Shown piece after piece: positions 1 through 6,793 of a DNA stretch of 64,000 nucleotides (position 1 is its first letter; the number at the start of each line of letters is the position of its first letter). Under the pieces are notes generated by a model. It was not told the origin of the DNA. It saw only the letters and a list, made by a program, of their open reading frames with translations, and did no database searches. Origin of the DNA: JAAXQD01 sp963790095 (GTDB taxonomy: Bacteria; Desulfobacterota; Desulfobacteria; Desulfobacterales; UBA11574). Position numbers and translations under genes: made by a program. The stretch is from positions 1 through 64,000 of the forward strand of contig CAWBNO010000021.1 of the NCBI GenBank assembly GCA_963790095.1, read 5' to 3'.

Positions 1-624
1 CTGCTTTATGGAACCAAAACTTTGCCTAATGGCAACCAAGTGGCGGACGGCAAACTCATGGGCTGGATCTATAAACTCAAAAGCATCGAAGATGAATCTC
101 CAATTGCGGCATTTTATAGAGATCTAATGATGTTCGGCCATCAGGAAGGCACTAATGTTAAAATTAGCAAGTCCGCGGCGGCCATCAACTACTGGCTGAA
201 CAATGAACGAAATGATCTCCCCATGGCAATTACTCAGATGAGCTTTGATTCCTATAACATTCCGATTACCAAAGACGGGACACTTCCGGTCAAACTATTC
301 GGCAAAAAACTGAATCTTAAACGACTCAAAGAAAAGGGAATCCAGTGGCTGATCTGTTACGGAGAGAATGACGATCTGGTGGAAAAAGAAACAGCCCTTG
401 CGCCGCTGGATTATATCGACGCAGAAGTGACCGCTTTCCCCAAGGGTCATGTGGCCATTGCAACGTCGTGGTCTTATCCAAATTCAGCCTGTGCCCTTCA
501 CACCCGTTTCGGTGACAATAACTATCGGGGACCTGTTCGGTATCAATTGGATTTGGATGCAGATTTCAACCGATCAACTGCAAAAAATAGTAGCCGTAAA
601 AAAGAAACAGCAAAAAAAGAATAA
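1..624 (+). CDS. PHA-synthase-like alpha/beta hydrolase, C-terminal part
   Basis: The reading frame is open to the first base of the window, so the 5' end lies outside and no start can be chosen. The visible 207 residues look like the C-terminal half of an alpha/beta hydrolase of the poly(3-hydroxyalkanoate) synthase type. A strand-turn YGENDDLV carries the presumed catalytic Asp, and GHVAIATSWS carries the presumed catalytic His; the nucleophile elbow would be upstream. The last 15 or so residues are rich in Lys and Ser. The gene faces away from the phaC-phaE pair found 4 kb further on and ends just before a hairpin terminator. I infer a second, divergent PhaC-like enzyme; a general hydrolase is also possible because the nucleophile cannot be seen. 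Confidence 0.6.
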   Translation: MLYGTKTLPNGNQVADGKLMGWIYKLKSIEDESPIAAFYRDLMMFGHQEGTNVKISKSAAAINYWLNNERNDLPMAITQMSFDSYNIPITKDGTLPVKLFGKKLNLKRLKEKGIQWLICYGENDDLVEKETALAPLDYIDAEVTAFPKGHVAIATSWSYPNSACALHTRFGDNNYRGPVRYQLDLDADFNRSTAKNSSRKKETAKKE

Positions 625-657
625 AGAATCCTGGCCCAGAGGACCCGGCTTTGGGTT

Positions 658-677
658 ACCCCTGGAAGGGGTTTTTT
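658..677 (+). terminator. Rho-independent terminator after the PHA-synthase-like gene
   Basis: A 5-bp stem ACCCC/GGGGT with loop TGGAA runs straight into six T residues, 34 bases after the stop codon. A second weak hairpin-like stretch just before it (about 630-652) resembles the 3' end of the R1 repeats. Confidence 0.7.
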
Positions 678-679
678 AG

Positions 680-706
680 TTAAAGCCGTACAAGTTAAAA
701 GTGCCT
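680..706 (+). repeat. Left fragment of palindromic repeat R1 (copy 1), cut by the IS110 element
   Basis: These 27 bases match the first 27 bases of the intact R1 copy at 46001-46200 with few differences. They stop at the CT core dinucleotide (705-706), where the insertion element begins. The rest of this copy resumes at 2461. Confidence 0.75.
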
Positions 707-740
707 TGTATAACGAAAATTAAATAAAAAATAAATTTAA

Positions 741-968
741 ACTAGGGGTGCGGGGGGTGTTCCCCCGCTGTCTCCGAAGTTTTAAGTTTGAGCATCATTA
801 CCAATAGGCTTTCTTAATTCGGTAAAATCGTCAATAATGTCGGAAGAGAAGGTAAGTGCCTTGGGCCTCGAGCCCGGATTTTAGAATCTTCCTTCCGCCA
901 GGTTTAAGTCGGGGAACAACTTGGTGCACTGACACCGTATTTGACAAGGCTGATGATTCCTGGTTCCC
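741..968 (+). ncRNA. Candidate IS110 bridge RNA with target- and donor-binding loops
   Basis: Three structured parts can be drawn. (1) A 5' hairpin: 7-bp stem 750-756/762-768. (2) A target loop: stem 841-846/892-897 and 848-851/888-891, apical hairpin gggc-ctcga-gccc at 863-875. Its 5' side holds aagtgcct (854-861), identical to the left target plus CT core (699-706). Its 3' side holds tttag (880-884), the reverse complement of the right target CTaaa. (3) A donor loop: stem ccagg/cctgg 898-902/959-963, apical hairpin ggtg/cacc at 923-936. Its 5' side holds ggaacaact (913-921), identical to the element's right end 2452-2460. Its 3' side holds acaag (944-948), the reverse complement of the left end CTtgt. 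This is the known IS621 layout; exact RNA ends are a guess. Confidence 0.8.
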
Positions 969-997
969 AAAACGTTTATTGCCGATAAGGAGGCCAT

Positions 998-2368
998 ATG
1001 CCGGACTACTTTTTTGGAATTGATGTGAGTAAAGGACATTCTAATTTCGTCATGCTTGATTCATCAAAGCGTTGCGTTGAAGACGACTTTCAACTGGATG
1101 ATACTTTTGACGGCCACCAAAAACTCTACAGCATCCTATCAGAGTTTTGCGTCCGTCATCCCAAGGCCAACATTTTTGCTGCCGTTGAAAGCACTGGCGG
1201 TTATGAAAACAACTGGTTTGATGTGTTGGGCAGATTCCAGGCACATCTGCCGATAAGAACCGCCAGATTAAATCCCTGCGGCGTTTACAACAACAGCAAA
1301 GCTGGACTGGATCGGAATATCACAGACAAAATCAGTGCCGAGAATGTCGCCAAATACATAATAGAGCATCCCGAAAAAGTGCGATACCAGCTACAGGATC
1401 CTTTAGCACCCCTGAGAAAACAGTGGGGATTTATAAAAATGCTGAAAAAGCAAAAAACCCAGCTGCTCAATCAATTGGAATCTAATCTCTACACAGCCAA
1501 CCCAGAGATTCTGGCTTACTGTAAAGATAGTACGCCAGCTTGGGTTTTTAGCCTTTTGCAGCGATATCCAACTGCTTCCAAGCTGGCCAAAGCAAGAAAT
1601 TCTTCTGTGGCCTTGATTCCATATGTAACACCCCAAAAAGCTAAAAAACTGATCGATGCAGCCAAGCATAGTGTCGCGTCCGCTACGGATGAAACTACAA
1701 GCCAAATAATCAAGGCGACTGTCCAACAAATTAGACAACTTTCAAAAGTCATCGATGCTCAAACAAAAGCCATGACGGACAAGTGCTCGATTCCTGAAGT
1801 TGAGTTGCTCAAGACATTCATAGGGATCGGAGACGACTCTGCTGTCGGTCTGATCCTTGAAATCAGCTCTATAAAACGGTTTAAAAGTGCGAAACACTTA
1901 GCATCATTCTTTGGTCTTCACCCTGTTTATAAAAAAAGCGGTGACGGTTCCTGGGGCTTTCATATGAGCAAAAAAGGGCGCGTAGCTCCCCGGCAAATTC
2001 TTTATATGGTTGCCATGGTAGCCATTCAATCCAATCCTCTGATCCGTGAAATCTATGAGAAACATACGGAAAAAGGGATGGAAAAAAAGGCAGCTTTGGG
2101 TGTGTGCATGCACAAAATTATTCGAATAATTTACGGAATGCTTAAACACAACAAACCATTTAAACCTGAAATTGACCGAAAAAACAGGGAAAAACAGAAC
2201 ACTCAAGGCGAAAAGAAAATCTGCCGGGACAAAAGCCGCCGTTACCAGACACATGATGCAAAAGCCCCAATCTCCAGAAGGCAGGCTAAGAAAAGAGAGG
2301 AACGGAAGCAGTCCCAAAGCGACAACATCGCTAAATGCGGGATCAAAGCCCCCGTTCCCGTTCTTTAA
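998..2368 (+). CDS. IS110-family transposase (DEDD recombinase)
   Basis: A 456-residue protein. The N-terminal RuvC-like DEDD domain has FGIDVSKG (Asp9), AAVESTGGYE (Glu64) and TDKISAENVAKY (Asp110). The C-terminal Transposase_20 domain has the helix-hairpin region FIGIGDDSAVGLI and then HPVYKKSGDGSWG, whose Ser314 fits the catalytic serine of this family. The last 60 residues are Lys/Arg-rich. One oddity: the fourth acidic residue, expected three positions after Asp110 (usual form D-x-x-D), is Ser113 here, so activity is uncertain. A good ribosome site, aaggagg, lies 4 bases before the ATG. It binds and recombines the element using the bridge RNA encoded just upstream. Confidence 0.93.
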   Translation: MPDYFFGIDVSKGHSNFVMLDSSKRCVEDDFQLDDTFDGHQKLYSILSEFCVRHPKANIFAAVESTGGYENNWFDVLGRFQAHLPIRTARLNPCGVYNNSKAGLDRNITDKISAENVAKYIIEHPEKVRYQLQDPLAPLRKQWGFIKMLKKQKTQLLNQLESNLYTANPEILAYCKDSTPAWVFSLLQRYPTASKLAKARNSSVALIPYVTPQKAKKLIDAAKHSVASATDETTSQIIKATVQQIRQLSKVIDAQTKAMTDKCSIPEVELLKTFIGIGDDSAVGLILEISSIKRFKSAKHLASFFGLHPVYKKSGDGSWGFHMSKKGRVAPRQILYMVAMVAIQSNPLIREIYEKHTEKGMEKKAALGVCMHKIIRIIYGMLKHNKPFKPEIDRKNREKQNTQGEKKICRDKSRRYQTHDAKAPISRRQAKKREERKQSQSDNIAKCGIKAPVPVL

Positions 2369-2460
2369 CTTAACAGAATATCGACTTTGTGTACAGATTT
2401 TACCGAATTTTCAAAGAGCAAATTTGTTTAAAAAAAATGTTGACTTTAACCGGAACAACT

Positions 2461-2668
2461 AAAGTGATCTAAAATGCCTAAAGTTATGGTGTCGCTCCCG
2501 CCTGCCATTGCAAGGCACGAGCGGGCAGGTCCCTCCGCTGATTTTATATGATTGGCAAAATTCCTTAACTTTAGCTCACTTTAAACTTTAGTTCACTTCA
2601 AACTCTTGCAGCGTTTCTCCAGGCTGAGCCGGAGAACTCTGACCTGGTCCAGAGGACCAGGTTTTTCA
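2461..2668 (+). repeat. Right part of palindromic repeat R1 (copy 1)
   Basis: This segment continues the repeat broken at 706 and aligns with 46030-46200. The two arms (aagtgatctaaaa... and ...ttagttcactt) are imperfect inverted repeats. Unlike the second copy, it holds an extra GC-rich hairpin near 2499-2532. It ends in the strong hairpin listed separately. Confidence 0.75.
2642..2666 (+). terminator. Hairpin terminator at the end of R1 copy 1
   Basis: A perfect 9-bp stem acctggtcc/ggaccaggt with a 3-base loop is followed by four T residues on the plus strand. The R1 copy at 46 kb ends in the same type of hairpin, so the terminator appears to be part of the repeat. Confidence 0.7.
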
Positions 2669-2692
2669 GGACAAAATAAACTATAGGTGATT

Positions 2693-3121
2693 TTATTTTT
2701 TGAGCGGCTTAGGAGGACTGACAACAGCCTCTCCATCTAGAACCTGGGTGCCCTCCTGATTGATACAGGTGGTTTTTAACCGGACCCGTTTCTTTTCAGC
2801 TATAATTTCAACTACCTCTACACGGGCGGTGATGGTGTCGCCAATTCGTACGGGCGCCAAAAACCTCAAATCCTGTTTAACATAAATGCTGCCTGTCCCG
2901 GGGAGCTTGGTTCCGATGACCGTGGATATGAAACCTGCCGACAGCATACCGTGGGCAATACGGGTCTTGAAAAAGGTATTTTTGGCATAATCTTCATTGA
3001 TGTGAGCCGGGTTTAAATCGCCGGTTATTCCGGCATATAAATAGATATCAGATTCTGAGACAGTTTTTGCAAACTCGGCCGTATCGCCTATTTTTAGTTC
3101 GCCGATGGTTTTTCCGATCAT
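2693..3121 (-). CDS. MaoC-like (R)-specific enoyl-CoA hydratase
   Basis: A 142-residue hot-dog fold protein. The hydratase-2 motif is clear in AGITGDLNPAHINEDYA, where Asp and His (D-x-N-P-x-H) are the catalytic pair. Family members hydrate trans-2-enoyl-CoA to (R)-3-hydroxyacyl-CoA, the substrate of PHA synthase. The phaE and phaC genes lie upstream on the same strand, separated by a GAF protein, so a PhaJ-like role in feeding polymer synthesis is reasonable. The length is normal. The start ATG is preceded by aaaggggtttaaaa, a usable ribosome site. Other MaoC proteins act in fatty-acid or dicarboxylate oxidation, so the PHA role is inferred from position. Confidence 0.85.
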   Translation of the reverse strand: MIGKTIGELKIGDTAEFAKTVSESDIYLYAGITGDLNPAHINEDYAKNTFFKTRIAHGMLSAGFISTVIGTKLPGTGSIYVKQDLRFLAPVRIGDTITARVEVVEIIAEKKRVRLKTTCINQEGTQVLDGEAVVSPPKPLKK

Positions 3122-3192
3122 TTTTAAACCCCTTTCATTTATGAATCCTAACTTGGAACTGCCTGAGGCGGAGAACCAAACAGGAATTTTTT

Positions 3193-3220
3193 TTCACCAC
3201 AAAGTCACGAAGGCACAAAA
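3193..3220. repeat. Half copy of palindromic repeat R3
   Basis: The stretch accacaaagtcacgaaggc and its flank match the left arm of the R3 hairpins found at 28332, 54069 and 57105, but the right arm is missing. It sits between the GAF gene and the MaoC gene. Confidence 0.5.
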
Positions 3221-3223
3221 AAC

Positions 3224-4273
3224 TTAAAACCAGGACCTATGGCTCCATATATCCTCTTCCAACGATTTTTTATCCTCTTGCAGGCTAAGATACATTGAGG
3301 CATTCTGGATGGCCAGTCCGCCGGTATGAGCCAGAGCATTCACCAGGATAATGACATCTTGAGGATACTTTCGCACGGCGTCACTATAAAGTTTCATAAC
3401 GCCGATGACCTCTTTCCTGGACTTTATTGGAGCACAAAGGATCGAAGCGATACCCTCTTTTAGAGTCTCCTCTCTATACTCGATCCGGTCGTCAGTGGCC
3501 ACATCTTCAACAATGATCGTTTCCCCTTTAAGGACTTGTGAAATGCTCTTTTGGGCAGATACTGGGCCTTTATTTATAAATTCTTCATTTAAACCATAGC
3601 TTGCAACAAGTTCCAGGTTTCCGGTTTCATTGTTTAATAGACGTATAGCCACCCCTTTCATATTGAGGGCTTCGCATATTTCGGCCGACAAAATATGTAA
3701 AATCTTCTTTATGTCCAGAGTTGAGTTTATGCTGGAGGCCAGATTGAGAAACAGCGTCGAATTCTGATTGATCCGTTCAAACAGCCGGGCTTGTTCGATG
3801 GCGATTCCACCCTGTTCGGCCAGCGCACTTAAAAAATCTATCTCGTCCTGAGAAAAATCTCTGGGTTCACCTGTATAAAGGGATAGAATGCCAATGGCTT
3901 TATCCTTAGCCAATACCGGAACAGAAAGGATGGAAGCGATTCCTTCAGCTTTTTTTGCCTCAAAGTTCTCCAGCCGGGAGTCTGTGGTTGCATCATAAAA
4001 CTTAAGATATCCTCCCTTTAAAATTTCGTCTACGATTTTCTTGGCTCGTATGGGACTTGCATGCAAATATTTTTCAGACAATCCTTTCTGAGCCATTGGA
4101 ATAAACACATCCTTTTCTTCATCCGCCAGAAAGAGACACGCGGCTTTTGCATCCATGGTGTCGATGGCGCTTTGGACGATCAAGTCCAGAAGCTTTTCTT
4201 TACCCAGGGTTGTTCCAAATGCCTTGCTGATTTTGCAAAAGGTTTTAAAATAATTGTTTCTTTGGGTCATCAA
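3224..4273 (-). CDS. Tandem GAF-domain protein
   Basis: A 349-residue soluble protein made of two GAF domains (roughly residues 20-160 and 175-325). They share repeated motifs: EGIASILSVPVLAKDKAIGILSLY in the first and EGIASILCAPIKSRKEVIGVMKLY in the second. No output domain (HD, GGDEF, kinase or HTH) is present. The C-terminus is a short helical tail. It begins 27 bases after the phaC stop, so it probably belongs to the phaE-phaC transcript and may bind a small molecule or sense redox state for that locus. No ligand can be named. Standalone double GAF proteins of this kind are common in Desulfobacterota. Confidence 0.85.
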   Translation of the reverse strand: MMTQRNNYFKTFCKISKAFGTTLGKEKLLDLIVQSAIDTMDAKAACLFLADEEKDVFIPMAQKGLSEKYLHASPIRAKKIVDEILKGGYLKFYDATTDSRLENFEAKKAEGIASILSVPVLAKDKAIGILSLYTGEPRDFSQDEIDFLSALAEQGGIAIEQARLFERINQNSTLFLNLASSINSTLDIKKILHILSAEICEALNMKGVAIRLLNNETGNLELVASYGLNEEFINKGPVSAQKSISQVLKGETIIVEDVATDDRIEYREETLKEGIASILCAPIKSRKEVIGVMKLYSDAVRKYPQDVIILVNALAHTGGLAIQNASMYLSLQEDKKSLEEDIWSHRSWF

Positions 4274-4300
4274 ATGTCTCCTGTCGAAGTATTATTTCCT

Positions 4301-5482
4301 TTATTGGTTCTTTTTAATTTTCAATGCTGCTGATGTTTTTTTTGGGGTCTTTTTTTCAGCTCTTTTTTTCGGAGTTGCTTTTTTTGTTCCACGCTTCTTT
4401 TTGTCTTCATCCCTCTCTTTGAGCCAGCGGGCAATTCTGGGCGCAAATTCCTTTTGGTACTTTGAACTCACATAAATGCCGATATGGCCCGTGTCCAAAC
4501 AGATATCTTCGACATCCTTGCTGCCGACTTTACTCGTAAGCAGTTCACAAGCTTCGGGAGGGACAAGATGGTCATATTTCCCGTAATAATTCAAGAGGGG
4601 CATGGTAATTTTTTTTAGATCCACACGCTTTCCGCCCACTTCCATTTTGCTCTGGATCAGCAGATTCTTTTGGTAACAATCCCGAACAAACTGTCGAAAA
4701 GTCTCACCAGGCACATCCGGACTGTCAAAAATCCATTTTTCCATCCGGACAAAGTTTTCTACGAATGTTTTGTTGGCCATATTTTCTATAAACCCCACAT
4801 ATTTGTCGATCATCAATCGGGCCGGATTAAGTAACAGAAAACCCATGTTCATGATATCTCCGGGGATATTACCGTAAGTATCTACAATACGATCCACATC
4901 CATATCCTTCATCCAGATATGTAACAACCCCTGGTTGGTATCGAAGTTTGTGGGCGTCACCGTGGTCACCAGATTTTTAATCTTCTCAGGATGAAGGGCA
5001 GAGTAAATAACACAGAACGTACCGCCCATACAAATGCCCATCAAATGGATTTTATTCAGATTGTGTTTGTCGAGAATAAAATCAACGACATTATCAATAT
5101 ATCCGTTCACATGATCGTCGATGGTGAGATACCTATCTTTGCGAGCCGGATAACCCCAGTCGATCATATAGACGTCTATTCCTTCTTGTAAAAAATTCTG
5201 CACCACGCTCCTTCCGGGCTGAAGATCAAGCATGGTTTCCCGGTTGATCAACGCGTAAACCACCAGAAGGGGTCTTTTGAGTTTAATTTCAACGGTCGGC
5301 TTATAATGCTTCAATTTTACCCGATCTTCTTCATAAACGACATCGTAAGGTGTAACGGCAATTTCGGTTTCAAGGGGTTCCAGCAGCACATCCGACGCTT
5401 TTTGGGCGCTTTCCCCAGCCTTTTCCGCCTCCTCGGCCAGTTTGGATAAAATTAGATCGACAGATATTTTGGGTTGAACCAT
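4301..5482 (-). CDS. phaC: Class III poly(3-hydroxyalkanoate) synthase subunit PhaC
   Basis: A 393-residue alpha/beta hydrolase-fold synthase that polymerises (R)-3-hydroxyacyl-CoA together with PhaE. The lipase-like box GICMGG gives nucleophile Cys151; Asp304 (YGKYDHLVPP) and His333 (DTGHIGIYV) complete the triad, close to the positions known for the Allochromatium enzyme. The start at 5482 is chosen because ggaggtgg lies just before it; the frame is open to 5560 without a better site. The odd part is the C-terminal tail from about residue 361: 33 residues dominated by Lys, Pro, Thr and Ala, like histone H1 or granule-DNA linker proteins. It is not part of the usual family. The tail may bind DNA or granule surface. 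Confidence 0.93.
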   Translation of the reverse strand: MVQPKISVDLILSKLAEEAEKAGESAQKASDVLLEPLETEIAVTPYDVVYEEDRVKLKHYKPTVEIKLKRPLLVVYALINRETMLDLQPGRSVVQNFLQEGIDVYMIDWGYPARKDRYLTIDDHVNGYIDNVVDFILDKHNLNKIHLMGICMGGTFCVIYSALHPEKIKNLVTTVTPTNFDTNQGLLHIWMKDMDVDRIVDTYGNIPGDIMNMGFLLLNPARLMIDKYVGFIENMANKTFVENFVRMEKWIFDSPDVPGETFRQFVRDCYQKNLLIQSKMEVGGKRVDLKKITMPLLNYYGKYDHLVPPEACELLTSKVGSKDVEDICLDTGHIGIYVSSKYQKEFAPRIARWLKERDEDKKKRGTKKATPKKRAEKKTPKKTSAALKIKKNQ

Positions 5483-5609
5483 GAAACCACCTCCAATTCG
5501 ATTTTGGATGTTGGATTTCGGGTTTTGAACTTCGAAACGGAACTGTATTTTGAGGACCACTATAAATTGAGCACCGTACAGTGAAATTCAAGCAGGTCCG
5601 TCGATATCC

Positions 5610-6503
5610 TTATGAACGCTTTTCAAGTTCTTTTATTCGCTTTTTTAAAAGGTAAATCTCCTTGTACAGTTCATCCATCTCCTTTTGCGTTGGAACAGGG
5701 AGCATATACAACAGGGTGTCCTGTAGAAATTCTTTTTTTGCTTCCGAAAATTCCGACATAGAATGTAGGGTTTTATTCAGGATCTTTGTGTATTCAAAAG
5801 ATTGAAACAGCGTCATGTAATGTCCTTCCAGAATTTTTATCCACATCTGGTAATACGCTTTTGAATCTTCAGGAAGATTACTCTCATCCGCCAATTCCGT
5901 TAGTTTTTCCTGCATGACCTGGAAGGTTTTTTCCATGGGTATAGATAACAGACGCAAAAATTCAGTCAAATTGGATTGAAAAATATTGAATTTATCTACG
6001 GTACGAATCATTCTCTCCTGATAAACTCGCGTCAATCCCAATTGCGGTATATTGAAAATTTTTCTCAATTCTGTTTCATAGAGTTGTGTCCAAACTTTAA
6101 CGGCATCTTCGTCTATGTTCTCAAACGTATACGACTTTGTGGATTCTTGGACTTTCCCGGCCCTTTGAAGCCATTGCTGCTGAAGATGGACAAAACTGTT
6201 CAGGCCGGTTTGGGCGATTTTCAAAAAGATTTCCGGCAGCCCCCCGGTTTCTTTAAAAAGAGTCTCCATGGTTTCCGGTTCAGTGATAATCTGTGACCAT
6301 GTTTTCCAGGTTTTTTGGGTGCTTTCCCATGATTTCTGAAACCGACTTGTTTTATCATCTCTTTTTGAATCCGATGTAACACCACCGTCAGTGTTGAAAG
6401 CGGGCCATATCGAGGCCATCGATTCCCAGAATGCTGTGGATGTTTTCATCCAGTCCGCAAACAAGGTTTCAGGACCAGACTTGTCTTGTTCGTTCTCGTT
6501 CAT
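5610..6503 (-). CDS. phaE: Class III PHA synthase subunit PhaE
   Basis: A 297-residue, mostly helical, Trp- and Gln-rich protein of the PhaE family, the partner of PhaC in class III synthases. The C-terminus ends in a heptad-like coiled coil (QKEMDELYKEIYLLKKRIKE). The central part has the typical TRVYQERMIRTVDKFN segment. PhaE has no catalytic residues of its own; it stabilises and activates PhaC. It is the first gene of the phaE-phaC-GAF-maoC series, with 127 bases to phaC. That gap holds repeated AT-rich text related to the R5 family. Confidence 0.88.
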   Translation of the reverse strand: MNENEQDKSGPETLFADWMKTSTAFWESMASIWPAFNTDGGVTSDSKRDDKTSRFQKSWESTQKTWKTWSQIITEPETMETLFKETGGLPEIFLKIAQTGLNSFVHLQQQWLQRAGKVQESTKSYTFENIDEDAVKVWTQLYETELRKIFNIPQLGLTRVYQERMIRTVDKFNIFQSNLTEFLRLLSIPMEKTFQVMQEKLTELADESNLPEDSKAYYQMWIKILEGHYMTLFQSFEYTKILNKTLHSMSEFSEAKKEFLQDTLLYMLPVPTQKEMDELYKEIYLLKKRIKELEKRS

Positions 6504-6599
6504 TATTCACCTCGATCAATTGAGCGCAAAAAAAGGAAAATATTTATATCATCGAAAAAATTATCTTGTTTCCATCCATAAATGGCTCTTTTTGTCCGG

Positions 6600-6714
6600 A
6601 TCTGTGTTGACCTGCACAACAGGTGCACCGAAGCCGGCAAGCCGGTCGCGTCATTTGTTGTACAAATATCTCCCACAATAACGGCGCACCTGATTTTTGG
6701 CGTAAATGTCTTTT
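6600..6714 (-). pseudogene. Decayed hypB fragment
   Basis: These 115 bases closely resemble 11646-11770 inside hypB (same strand), with matching runs such as gttgacctgcacaacaggtg and caataacggcgcacct. One base is missing near 6645 and about ten more near 6704 relative to hypB, so no reading frame survives. Its right edge coincides with the 3' end of the extended permease frame at 6713. It is a relic of a duplication or recombination, not a gene. The 6504-6793 gap holds nothing else that I can identify. Confidence 0.85.
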
Positions 6715-6793
6715 AGGGCTCTTTTAACATAAAAAAATCTTGTGCTTCTTTTATATCTTTAGCTGGTCCCACAAAAACCACATGATCGTCTAC

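Larger units (their letters stand above)
707..2460 (+). mobile_element. IS110-family insertion element with long 5' non-coding region
   Basis: The element is about 1.75 kb and carries one DEDD-type transposase gene. Comparison with the uninterrupted R1 copy near 46.0 kb places the left boundary after CT at 705-706 and the right boundary at CT 2459-2460. So a CT dinucleotide flanks both ends, with no terminal inverted repeats and no longer target duplication, as expected for the family. The non-coding left part is 291 bases and the right part about 90 bases. That matches the IS110 subgroup (bridge RNA upstream of the transposase) rather than the IS1111 subgroup. Confidence 0.85.

Noticed and set aside
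2172..2462. A 96-residue frame overlapping the transposase end
   Set aside because: It overlaps the transposase in another frame and runs across the element's right boundary; no motif or ribosome site supports it.
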